64,000 bases of DNA from Eubacterium sp. (GTDB taxonomy: Bacteria; Bacillota; Clostridia; Lachnospirales; Lachnospiraceae), in NCBI GenBank assembly GCA_017420535.1, contig JAFOIV010000027.1, positions 1 through 64,000 on the forward strand, read 5' to 3'. Below the pieces are notes generated by a model, which made no database searches, had not been told where the DNA came from, and was given only the letters and a program-made list of their open reading frames with translations. Every line of letters begins with the position of its first letter. Position 1 is the stretch's first letter. Shown here piece by piece: positions 18,289 to 26,634 of the stretch. A program made the translations under genes and the position numbers.

Positions 18289-20553
18289 ATGAAAGAAAAA
18301 TTACTCTCTCTCATTAGAAAAATAATATATTTCATAAAAAATAACAGATCAAAAACAGCTATACTTCTGGGGGTATTTGTAGTTGCCATTTTACTTATCA
18401 TAAAGGTCATAAATATTGGTAATGAGAAGAAAACCCCTGAGGAAATCAAAATAGAAGAATCAGCTTATTCCTATAAAGATATTATGGAGGATATAAGTTA
18501 TCTTGCTTCTGATACAGATGCAAAGAATAAATTAAATGATCTTGTGGATCCTTTATATATCAGTAATAAAGTTGATTATCTTTACATCAGACAAGTGGCA
18601 GATGTGATCGGTGCAAAAAAGAAAGATTATTATGATATTTTATATTTAAAAGATGATTATGATCTTGTGCAAAGAGATGTATTTGATTATATCTATAATT
18701 CATTTGCAGATGAATCCCCTTATATTATTAAGGAGACTATATATTTAGATGATAATATCCCTTATAAATTAAGAGAAGATTTAGATATATCAGATTATAA
18801 AGATAAGATAGTTGACTGTTATATAAAAGATGATGTGATATTTAAGATCAAAGGATTAAGTGAAAAGACATTAACTTATGAAAATGCTCTTATATTAGAT
18901 TCGGATATTGAAATAACTTTTTACTGCAATGGAAGTTCTTTAACAATGAAGAACAAGGTGGAGGGATTAAATGAGAAAGAAATCTACTCCCTTACAGTAT
19001 CCAACGAAGGTATAGTAGATAAAAGAAGTTATGAAGGGATGGTAAGAGATAAAGTCCTTTCTGCAACTAAATCCTCTATTAATACAAAGAATAATGGATC
19101 TCTTGATATATCAGACAGCTTTATAGCTTATGACATTAAGGGAAAATATGCCACTACAGAGTCTGTAATAAACAGCTTCTCAGGATATAAGGAAGTTAAG
19201 TTATATATAAGAGAAGGAAAGGTAATAGCTGCAGTTGCTGATGAGGCAGAAAAGGAATCTGAAAATATCAGGGTTCTAATAAGTGATGAATCATTTTCAG
19301 ATTATAAACATAAGACTGCAACAGTTAAAGGAAATGAAGAACTGTATATCACAGTAAATGACGGCGAGACAGAAACAGTACCTAAAGATGTGATATATGA
19401 TATCAGAAGAAGTGAATATAAAGAGGGAGATATCATCAAGGTTGAAACAAAGGGACCTGAAGGAAAGATCAGTCTTGATTCCTTAAAGAGAAGTAAGGAA
19501 ACTCCTTTATATAGAGGAACTCTTTATGTAAAAGTTGTTGATGATGGATTTAATATCGTAAATGAACTTGGTCTAGAAGAATATCTCTATGGGGTTGTAT
19601 CAAGCGAAGTGCCATCTACATATGGAATGGAATCCCTTAAGGCGATGGCTGTTGTTGCCAGAAGTTACGCTTATTCCATGAAGAAGGCAGGAAGCTATTC
19701 AAAATACGACGCGGACATAGATGATACAAGTCTGAATCAGATCTATAATAACAAACCTGAAACAAAAGAAGCAGTACAGGCGGTAAAAGAAACCACCGGA
19801 GTTATGGTTTATGTTGATAACGAAGTGGTAATACCTTATTTCTTTTCTACTTCAGCAGGTGTAACCCTTAACAATTCTGATATCTGGAAACAGGGGAATC
19901 TTAAATACATAAAGTCTGGGCTTCAGTTAGGAACCTGGGATGAAAATGTTGATCTTTCAGATGAAACAAAGTTCAGGGATTTTATAGATAATTACAAAGA
20001 TAAGGATTATCTTGAGAAAGAATTACCTTTCTTTAGATGGAAGGCTCATTTAACAAATGAAGAAATGACAAAGGCCGTAAATGAAAGGATAAGTTCTAAG
20101 TTTGATAGAAATCTTGGAAGTATTCTGGTAAAGGAAGATGATGATTTTAATGTAAGGTCTATAGAGGACCTGGGAAATATAACAGATATAAAGGTTACCA
20201 AGAGATCAAAAACTGGCGCCATTCTTGAAATGGAGATAGGCGGTGATAAAAACATTATAAAGGTGACAGGAAGTATAAATTTTGATAATCTGATAATAGA
20301 CGATTCAACTGATATAGAATTAAATGATGGTTCAATAATATCAAAATGGGGGAGCCTTCCAAGTACAGTATACTATGTTGTTAAAACCGAGGATGGTTTT
20401 GACATAGTCGGCGGAGGACTTGGAAATGGAGTAGGATTAAGTCTTTACGGGGCTACCATCCTTTCCGATAAAGGCTATGATTTTAAAGAAATATTAAATT
20501 ATTATTATTCGGGGATAAAGATAAAAAATAATTATACTGGAGAAGAGATATAA
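18289..20553 (+). CDS. SpoIID/LytB domain membrane protein
   Basis: A 754-residue protein with an N-terminal membrane helix (about 23-44), a long extracellular region without recognisable domains (about 45-400) and a C-terminal SpoIID/LytB domain (about 420-745: LEEYLYGVVSSEVPSTYGMESLKA, YFFSTSAGVT, GNGVGLSLYGA). SpoIID is a lytic transglycosylase that trims glycan strands during engulfment; LytB relatives modify amidase activity in vegetative cells. The reading frame stays open upstream to 18139, inside the 6S RNA; ATG 18289 with AAGG 7 nt before it is preferred. A YihY gene follows. Confidence 0.85.
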   Translation: MKEKLLSLIRKIIYFIKNNRSKTAILLGVFVVAILLIIKVINIGNEKKTPEEIKIEESAYSYKDIMEDISYLASDTDAKNKLNDLVDPLYISNKVDYLYIRQVADVIGAKKKDYYDILYLKDDYDLVQRDVFDYIYNSFADESPYIIKETIYLDDNIPYKLREDLDISDYKDKIVDCYIKDDVIFKIKGLSEKTLTYENALILDSDIEITFYCNGSSLTMKNKVEGLNEKEIYSLTVSNEGIVDKRSYEGMVRDKVLSATKSSINTKNNGSLDISDSFIAYDIKGKYATTESVINSFSGYKEVKLYIREGKVIAAVADEAEKESENIRVLISDESFSDYKHKTATVKGNEELYITVNDGETETVPKDVIYDIRRSEYKEGDIIKVETKGPEGKISLDSLKRSKETPLYRGTLYVKVVDDGFNIVNELGLEEYLYGVVSSEVPSTYGMESLKAMAVVARSYAYSMKKAGSYSKYDADIDDTSLNQIYNNKPETKEAVQAVKETTGVMVYVDNEVVIPYFFSTSAGVTLNNSDIWKQGNLKYIKSGLQLGTWDENVDLSDETKFRDFIDNYKDKDYLEKELPFFRWKAHLTNEEMTKAVNERISSKFDRNLGSILVKEDDDFNVRSIEDLGNITDIKVTKRSKTGAILEMEIGGDKNIIKVTGSINFDNLIIDDSTDIELNDGSIISKWGSLPSTVYYVVKTEDGFDIVGGGLGNGVGLSLYGATILSDKGYDFKEILNYYYSGIKIKNNYTGEEI

Positions 20554-20572
20554 TATTATTGGTGAGGGCAAA

Positions 20573-21505
20573 ATGAAAAACTGGTTGAAAAAGATAGCTG
20601 AATTTATCAGAGGAACTTCTGATGAACATATGAGTGCGTTTGCGGGACAGACAGCATTCTTTATCTTTTTGTCGATTTTTCCTATTGCTAATATCCTTTT
20701 ATCTCTTACGAAGGTGCTTCCCTATACTGAAGCCCAGCTTATAGATATTATCAAAAGAGTGATACCTTATGACTTTGAGGTATATATGATAGAGATCATA
20801 GACGATATTTATTCAAACAATTCCAATTCTCTTACGGTGATATCTATTATCCTTGGTTTCTGGTCAGGAGCTAAGGGTATCATGGCCATTAGAAATGGTT
20901 TAAATGAAGCTTACCATTCCAGAGAACAGAGGAATTATTTCATTTCCAGAGGTATCAGTACTTTATATACCATAATCTTCGTGATATTCATTGTGGTACT
21001 TATGGTATTTAACCTTTTTGGTACGCAGATATTCGAATACATGATCCGTTTCTTCCCGGAATTTATAAATGTTACCGGGCTGATCTATGGGGTGAGATAC
21101 ACAGGTTCATTTGTTATCCTCCTTATCCTCATGTGGCTTATGTACTGGTTTATTCCTAATAGAAAGCTGAAATTTAAGAATCAGTTCTGGGGAGCGATGT
21201 TTGCTTCCTTAAGCTGGGTTGCTGTATCTAAACTTTTTGCTATATATATTGATTACATAGTTTCAAAATCATATATGTACGGATCTCTTACAACAGTTAT
21301 TATGATTTTGCTGTGGCTTTATTCTATTTCTAATATTATTTTTATGGGTGCCCAGATAAATGAATTCCTGTATCAAAGTATTTTTAAAGAAAAAGAAGAG
21401 ATAAAGCGAGAGAAGAAAAAAGAAAAAAAGAGATTAAAGATGGAAAGACTCATTGAAAAAAGAAAAGAGAGACAAAGAAGAGAGTCTCCTTCAGATAATG
21501 ATTAA
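20573..21505 (+). CDS. YihY/BrkB family membrane protein
   Basis: A 310-residue integral membrane protein with about six helices, the YihY signature near the N-terminus (FAGQTAFFIFLSIFPIA) and FWSGAKGIMAIRNGLNEAY. The family was once misnamed RNase BN and its function is uncertain. The C-terminal 45 residues are a highly charged Lys/Glu/Arg tail, probably cytoplasmic. GAGGG precedes the ATG. It shares a bidirectional terminator with gltX. Confidence 0.88.
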   Translation: MKNWLKKIAEFIRGTSDEHMSAFAGQTAFFIFLSIFPIANILLSLTKVLPYTEAQLIDIIKRVIPYDFEVYMIEIIDDIYSNNSNSLTVISIILGFWSGAKGIMAIRNGLNEAYHSREQRNYFISRGISTLYTIIFVIFIVVLMVFNLFGTQIFEYMIRFFPEFINVTGLIYGVRYTGSFVILLILMWLMYWFIPNRKLKFKNQFWGAMFASLSWVAVSKLFAIYIDYIVSKSYMYGSLTTVIMILLWLYSISNIIFMGAQINEFLYQSIFKEKEEIKREKKKEKKRLKMERLIEKRKERQRRESPSDND

Positions 21506-21510
21506 TTAAA

Positions 21511-21547
21511 AAAAATAAGACTCAGCTTTTCGCTGAGTCTTATTTTT
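21511..21547. terminator. Bidirectional terminator between yihY-like gene and gltX
   Basis: A perfect 16-bp stem (21511-21526 with 21532-21547), flanked by A-tract and T-tract so it works on both strands. It overlaps the end of gltX. Confidence 0.9.
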
Positions 21548-22994
21548 ATGAAAGCTTTTCGATAGCAGCTTTAATTCTTGCGATTGATTCTTCTTTACCA
21601 AGAATCTCCATAAGTTCTGTAGCTCCACCTGGAGTTGCAGCCTTACCTGAAAGAGCTGTACGGATTGGCCACATTACAAAGCCGGTCTTATATTCTTTTG
21701 ATGTTGCAAATTCTTTTAATGTTTCGAAAAGAGCATCATTTGTATAATCAGATGCTTCCTCAAGTACAGGAAGTACTTCCTTAAGAAGAACAAGAGAATT
21801 CTCTTCATTTGTCTTCATCTTCTTATGAACATAGAGAGCATTGTCATATTCAGGAACAGCTTCGAAGAAATCAATCTGATCTTTGATATCCAGGAATACT
21901 TCGATTCTTGTCTGGATAAGCTTTGCAATATGCTCTAAATCCATAGGCTTTGTGATAACTTCCTTAATGTATGGAAGAGCCTTCTCATAGAATTTATCAA
22001 AATCCATAGCCTTGATATATTCTGAGTTCATCCATTTAAGCTTTGTCATATCAAGAACAGCAGGAGACTTGCCCATGTGGTGATAATTGAATTCCTTAGT
22101 AAGCTCTTCAAGAGAGAAGATTTCCTGATTTCCTTCAGGGCACCAACCAAGAAGTGCTACGAAGTTAATAACAGCTTCTGATAAGAATCCCTGCTCAAGA
22201 AGATCTTCAAAAGAACTGTGACCGCTTCTCTTTGAGAGCTTGGCATGAGTTTCATCTGTAATAAGTGGGCAGTGGATATATACTGGAACTTCCCATCCAA
22301 AGGCCTCATAAAGTCTGTTATATTTTGGAGCTGATGAAAGGTATTCGTTACCGCGGACTACATGAGTGATTCCCATAAGATGGTCATCAACTACATTTGC
22401 AAAGTTATATGTTGGGAATCCATCTGACTTGATAAGGATCATGTCATCTAATTCTGAATTATCAACAGTGATATCTCCGTAAAGTTCATCCTTAAATGTT
22501 GTAGTTCCTGTTGTAGGATTGTTTTGACGGATTACGTAAGGCTTACCTTCAGCAAGGTTCTTTTCAATCTCTTCCTTAGAAAGGTGGAGACAGTGCTTGT
22601 CATAATGGAAAACTTTCTTTCCTTCGATCTCTGTCTCAAGGCTGCTAAGACGTTCAGCATCACAGAAGCAGTAGTAAGCTTCGCCTTTTTCAATAAGTTC
22701 CTTGGCATATTTAAGATAAAGACCTTCTTTAACTCTTTCTGACTGAACATAAGGACCAACTCCCTTATCGATATCTGGACCTTCGTCCCAGATAAGGCCT
22801 GTCTCTTTAAGAGTTCTATTGATTATATCTACAGCACCTTCAACTTCACGTTCCTGGTCTGTGTCTTCAATACGAAGAATAAAATCACCATCCTCATGCT
22901 TAGCAATAAGATAAGCATAGAGAGCAGTACGAAGATTTCCTACATGCATTCTTCCTGTAGGACTTGGCGCAAAACGTGTTCTAACTTTTGACAT
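21546..22994 (-). CDS. gltX: Glutamyl-tRNA synthetase
   Basis: A class I GluRS of about 482 residues. The HIGH motif is RMHVGN in [22 protein letters not shown], and KMSKS is [12 protein letters not shown] pair near residue 110 belongs to the zinc-finger-like insert. An in-frame GTG at 23003 exists, but it overlaps the GAGGTGA ribosome site that serves ATG 22994. With GatCAB present and no GlnRS in the window it may also charge tRNA-Gln; that is inference. It converges on the yihY-like gene and diverges from the Rrf2 gene. Confidence 0.96.
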   Translation of the reverse strand: MSKVRTRFAPSPTGRMHVGNLRTALYAYLIAKHEDGDFILRIEDTDQEREVEGAVDIINRTLKETGLIWDEGPDIDKGVGPYVQSERVKEGLYLKYAKELIEKGEAYYCFCDAERLSSLETEIEGKKVFHYDKHCLHLSKEEIEKNLAEGKPYVIRQNNPTTGTTTFKDELYGDITVDNSELDDMILIKSDGFPTYNFANVVDDHLMGITHVVRGNEYLSSAPKYNRLYEAFGWEVPVYIHCPLITDETHAKLSKRSGHSSFEDLLEQGFLSEAVINFVALLGWCPEGNQEIFSLEELTKEFNYHHMGKSPAVLDMTKLKWMNSEYIKAMDFDKFYEKALPYIKEVITKPMDLEHIAKLIQTRIEVFLDIKDQIDFFEAVPEYDNALYVHKKMKTNEENSLVLLKEVLPVLEEASDYTNDALFETLKEFATSKEYKTGFVMWPIRTALSGKAATPGGATELMEILGKEESIARIKAAIEKLS

Positions 22995-23078
22995 TTGTTT
23001 CACCTCATATAATTAGTAAGGGATTTATCCCTCCATAGTATCGAAAAAAATAGCCTGAATAAGGCATTAACGCTGTTA

Positions 23079-23107
23079 AGTATAGCACACCATAAAAGAG
23101 TTGAAAA
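23079..23107 (-). promoter_or_regulatory. Putative gltX promoter
   Basis: On the minus strand: TTTTCA, 17 nt, TATACT. Its -35 overlaps the -35 of the divergent Rrf2 promoter. Confidence 0.4.
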
Positions 23108-23130
23108 GAAATAAATCGCTGTGGTAATAT
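23101..23130 (+). promoter_or_regulatory. Promoter of the Rrf2 gene
   Basis: TTGAAA, an 18-nt spacer and TAATAT, 26 nt before the start codon. Confidence 0.55.
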
Positions 23131-23155
23131 TAACTCTGTATGGAGGTCACTAAAT

Positions 23156-23587
23156 ATGTCATTTATATCAACTAAAGGCCGTTATGGCCTCAGGGTCATG
23201 ATCGATCTGGCAGAGCATAATAACGGGGATTATGTTCCTTTAAGTGATATTGCGGAAAGACAGGGTATTTCCGAAAAATATCTGGAAAGTATTGTTGGAA
23301 CACTTAGTAGAAATGGATTACTGGAATCGCTCAGGGGAAAAGGTGGCGGATATAGACTTATTAAAAGACCGGCGGATTATTCGGTACTTGATATATTAAA
23401 ATGTACAGAAGGAAGTTTAGCGCCAGTTTCGTGTCTAGATAAATCATTTAATGATTGTCCGAGGGTTTCAGAATGTGATACTTTACCAATGTGGGAAGAT
23501 TTTTATAAGCTGGTAACGGATTTTTTTGATTCAAGATCATTACAGGATCTGATAGTAGAACCAGGTACTGGAGATTTTGTCATCTGA
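23156..23587 (+). CDS. Rrf2/IscR-like transcriptional regulator
   Basis: A 143-residue Rrf2 protein: a winged helix (KGRYGLRVMIDLAEHN, ISEKYLESIVGTL, LRGKGGGYRL) and a C-terminal stretch with Cys in CTEGSLAPVSCL, DCPRVSEC. The spacing suggests an iron-sulfur cluster as in IscR, though related CymR is cluster-free. Targets are not evident; no isc/suf or cysteine genes are nearby. GGAGGT precedes the ATG. Confidence 0.88.
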   Translation: MSFISTKGRYGLRVMIDLAEHNNGDYVPLSDIAERQGISEKYLESIVGTLSRNGLLESLRGKGGGYRLIKRPADYSVLDILKCTEGSLAPVSCLDKSFNDCPRVSECDTLPMWEDFYKLVTDFFDSRSLQDLIVEPGTGDFVI

Positions 23588-23606
23588 TATATAAGATAAT
23601 CACTAT

Positions 23607-23635
23607 TTGAAAAAACTATTTTTAGGTAGTATACT
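23607..23635 (+). promoter_or_regulatory. Promoter of the acidic membrane protein gene
   Basis: TTGAAA, 17 nt, TATACT, about 50 nt before the start codon. Confidence 0.65.
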
Positions 23636-23685
23636 GTTACAGTATTTTGGAGAGACATTTTGTATTCGAAAGGGAATAAAGACTT

Positions 23686-25230
23686 ATGAAGTTAAGTGAG
23701 TTAAGCTCTGGAACACTTATAATGCTTGTGGTTGCGGTAGTACTTGTAGTTTTACTTATTGTACTTATTGTTGTTACCATCAATGTATTAAAAAAACCAA
23801 CAGAGAACGAAAATTATACAAAAAAGGAATATACATCATATAAGTCCGACGAAGATGATTCAAAGAAAAAGACCCGGTCTTCGATATTTGATGATGAAGA
23901 AGATGATGACTTTGATGATGAAGAAGAAGATGAGGAATCTTTAGATAAATTCAAACCTAAGAATGAAACAGCTGCTAAAGAAACAGCTGAGGATACTGAG
24001 GCTAACGAAGCTGAGGATGAAGATGAAGATGACGAGGGAGATATAACCGAAGTCTTAACTAGCGTCATCGAAGCTGATGAAGCTGAGGCAGAAGAAAAAG
24101 TAAAAGTAGAAGTTGCTGAGAAATTCTTTAAGTCTGAAAAGAAGGAAATGCCGGTTGATGCCGCTGATGAAGAAGACATTGAAGAAGATGAAGAAGAGGC
24201 AGCTGCTACAGAAGATACTGACGATGATGATGTAAAAGAATATGAGTCAGTACATGATAAAAAAGTTAAATCTGAGTTTAGCTCTTTATTTGATAATAAA
24301 GATAGCGAGGTAACAAATGATACTATCGATGTGTCAAAGCAGGTTAAGGATGCTAAGACAATGGAAGAAAAGTATGGCAAGTATATGCCATCTCAGGAAA
24401 ATGATAGCGCATTTGTAGAAAAAAGCTTTACAATTGAAAAAGGCGAAGATACAACATTTGACAGTGCATTTACAGACAGCGCATTTTCAAATGATGTTCC
24501 AGAAGAAGAGGAGTATTCTTCCCTTGGAATGAAGCCTTATAAGGATGAAGGAAAGATTACTGTTAATCCTGTTAATCAGGTAAATATCAATGCAGTTAAT
24601 TCTGATATCATCGCTGATTCAGTGGATCTTGGAGCAAAGGCTGAGACTGTTAACGAGATGAAGGCATTCTTAAGCGATAATCCTGTTCCTAAGAAAAAGA
24701 ACAAGAAGATGAAGAAGGGCGAGGCCCTCTTTGAACAGAAGTTCAGAGAAGAGACAAAGCGTGGAGAAATCCAGGGCGGTGACTACTTCTGGTATAACAA
24801 TCAGGATATTGAAAATCTTGCAAGAAAAGAAGATATGTATTTCTATTGCAAATATTTCAATGATCCAGATAAGGCTGTTCTTCCTCTTATTATTGAAATG
24901 TACGATTGTGCATTTGTAAGAACAGAGGAGATTGAAAGAATTGCTTATGGTATTAAATTTAAAGCCATGGGTATGAGAGAGATCCTTAGTGCAAAAGAGA
25001 ATATAAGCTTTGACAGATCAGAGGCGACTAAAGAGCCAACTGAAGAGGATAAGCAGGAAATTTATGAGAAATGGTGCGGATATGTTGATAACTTCCTTAA
25101 GATAATCGTTATCAATGCACCAGATAGTATCCAGGAAGAGATCAAACTTCAGCTTTATCATTATGGTCATAACGATGCAGAAACACTTCTTTTCTGCCCG
25201 GATGAACCAGATGATGATGAAGATGATTAA
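23686..25230 (+). CDS. Membrane-anchored highly acidic protein of unknown function
   Basis: Unrecognised, 514 residues. An N-terminal membrane helix (about 9-34, VVAVVLVVLLIVLIVV) has no cleavage site visible. A very acidic low-complexity region follows (about 45-205, rich in Asp/Glu), then a linker with repeated SAFTDSAFS-like segments. A globular C-terminal domain (about 340-505: KGEALFEQKFREETKRGEIQGGDYFWYN, FYCKYFNDPDKAVLPLIIEMYDCAF) ends in another acidic tail. The C-domain probably sits in the cytoplasm if the helix is an N-out anchor. It has its own promoter and precedes the Phe T-box. I cannot assign a function. Confidence 0.8.
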   Translation: MKLSELSSGTLIMLVVAVVLVVLLIVLIVVTINVLKKPTENENYTKKEYTSYKSDEDDSKKKTRSSIFDDEEDDDFDDEEEDEESLDKFKPKNETAAKETAEDTEANEAEDEDEDDEGDITEVLTSVIEADEAEAEEKVKVEVAEKFFKSEKKEMPVDAADEEDIEEDEEEAAATEDTDDDDVKEYESVHDKKVKSEFSSLFDNKDSEVTNDTIDVSKQVKDAKTMEEKYGKYMPSQENDSAFVEKSFTIEKGEDTTFDSAFTDSAFSNDVPEEEEYSSLGMKPYKDEGKITVNPVNQVNINAVNSDIIADSVDLGAKAETVNEMKAFLSDNPVPKKKNKKMKKGEALFEQKFREETKRGEIQGGDYFWYNNQDIENLARKEDMYFYCKYFNDPDKAVLPLIIEMYDCAFVRTEEIERIAYGIKFKAMGMREILSAKENISFDRSEATKEPTEEDKQEIYEKWCGYVDNFLKIIVINAPDSIQEEIKLQLYHYGHNDAETLLFCPDEPDDDEDD

Positions 25231-25233
25231 TAC

Positions 25234-25262
25234 TTGACAACAAAACATACAGTGATTAAACT
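25234..25262 (+). promoter_or_regulatory. Promoter of the pheST T-box transcript
   Basis: TTGACA, 17 nt, TAAACT, starting 4 nt after the upstream stop codon. Confidence 0.65.
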
Positions 25263-25268
25263 TATCAC

Positions 25269-25539
25269 ATGTAAATAATGAAATGGCATTGATGGTGCAT
25301 AAAGAGCATTGAAAACTCCTAAAGAGAGATGAGGTCACCGGCTGAGAGCTTCGTCAGGATAAGTCAATACTTTATCTTCACACCGGAGCTTTTCTGCTGA
25401 ACGGACGTCTCATTAGGCAGAAACGTATGAAAAGCGCGTTAAGCTTAAATTAAGAGCCGCATTTAATGCGGAATCAGGGTGGTACCACGGAATTGTTTAT
25501 TCGTCCCTTCGTTACAAAAGTAACGGAGGGACTTTTTTT
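25269..25539 (+). promoter_or_regulatory. T-box leader (Phe) controlling pheST
   Basis: The T-box sequence CAGGGTGGTACCACGG is at about 25475-25490. The terminator pairs 25503-25515 with 25520-25532 and is followed by a T7 run. The probable specifier is TTC (Phe) at 25377-25379, followed by ACACC. Uncharged tRNA-Phe should relieve termination and raise pheS-pheT expression. The start is estimated from the promoter. Confidence 0.93.
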
Positions 25540-25568
25540 ATATACCCCATTCTAAGGAGGAAAGAGAA

Positions 25569-26588
25569 ATGAGTAAGACGCTTCAGGAAATCAGACAGGA
25601 AGCAGAAGAAAAGATCAAGGCAACATTTACAGCTGAAACACTTGATGAAATAAGAGTAAATGTCTTAGGTAAGAAGGGTGAATTAACACAGATCCTTAAG
25701 AGCATGAAGGACCTTTCACCAGAAGAAAGACCTAAGGTTGGTCAGCAGGTTAATGAAGTAAGAAAGGTTTTAGAAGATCTGATCGAGTCAAAAAAAGCTG
25801 AGATTAAACATGCAGTTCTTGCAGAAAAGATGAAGAGAGAGACAATCGACGTAACTCTTCCTGGAAAGAAGATGATGAGAGGACATCGTCATCCTAACCA
25901 GATCGCTCTTGAGGACTTGGAGAAAGTATTCATTGGAATGGGTTATCAGGTAGTTGAAGGACCAGAGGTAGAATACGACAGATATAACTTTGAACTTCTT
26001 AATATTCCTGCAAATCATCCTGCAAAGGACGAACAGGATACATTTTATATTACAAAAGACATTCTCCTTAGAACACAGACATCTTCAGTTCAGGCGAGAA
26101 TCATGGAAGGCGGAGAGCTTCCTATTAAGATCATTTCACCAGGTAGAGTATTCAGAGCTGATGAAGTTGATGCTACACATTCACCTTCTTTCCATCAGGT
26201 AGAAGGACTTGTAGTAGGTAAAGGCGTAACAATGGCAGATCTTAAGGGTACTCTTGATCAGTTTGCAAGAGAATTCTTCGGACCTGGAACAAAGACAAAG
26301 CTTCGTCCTCATCATTTCCCATTTACAGAGCCATCAGCAGAAGTTGATGTAACATGCTTTAAGTGTGGTGGTAAGGGATGTAACGTATGTAAGGGTTCAG
26401 GATGGATTGAAATCCTTGGTTGTGGTATGGTTCATCCTCACGTACTTGAAATGTGCGGAATCGATCCAAATGTATATTCAGGTTTTGCCTTTGGTATAGG
26501 ACTTGAAAGAGTAGCACTTCTTAAATATGAGATTGATGATATGCGTCTTCTCTATGAGAATGATGTAAGATTCCTTAAGCAGTTCTAA
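25569..26588 (+). CDS. pheS: Phenylalanyl-tRNA synthetase alpha subunit
   Basis: A 339-residue PheS with an N-terminal coiled coil (about 1-85) and class II core: HPxxDEQDTF-type motif (NHPAKDEQDTFYI), motif 2 around ISPGRVFRADEVDATHSPSFHQVEG and motif 3 FAFGIGLERVALLKY. A CFKCGGKGCNVCKGSGW cluster (four Cys) is a zinc-like insert found in some clostridial PheS. AAGGAGG precedes the ATG. It forms an alpha2-beta2 enzyme with PheT. Confidence 0.97.
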   Translation: MSKTLQEIRQEAEEKIKATFTAETLDEIRVNVLGKKGELTQILKSMKDLSPEERPKVGQQVNEVRKVLEDLIESKKAEIKHAVLAEKMKRETIDVTLPGKKMMRGHRHPNQIALEDLEKVFIGMGYQVVEGPEVEYDRYNFELLNIPANHPAKDEQDTFYITKDILLRTQTSSVQARIMEGGELPIKIISPGRVFRADEVDATHSPSFHQVEGLVVGKGVTMADLKGTLDQFAREFFGPGTKTKLRPHHFPFTEPSAEVDVTCFKCGGKGCNVCKGSGWIEILGCGMVHPHVLEMCGIDPNVYSGFAFGIGLERVALLKYEIDDMRLLYENDVRFLKQF

Positions 26589-26634
26589 TTTAGGAAGAAA
26601 AAATTAAAAGATAAGATTAATTAAGGAGATAAAT

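Noticed and set aside
23814..24380. 188-codon Ser-rich open frame on the minus strand
   Set aside because: It is the antisense of the Asp/Glu-rich coding region, which naturally reads as Ser/Leu.
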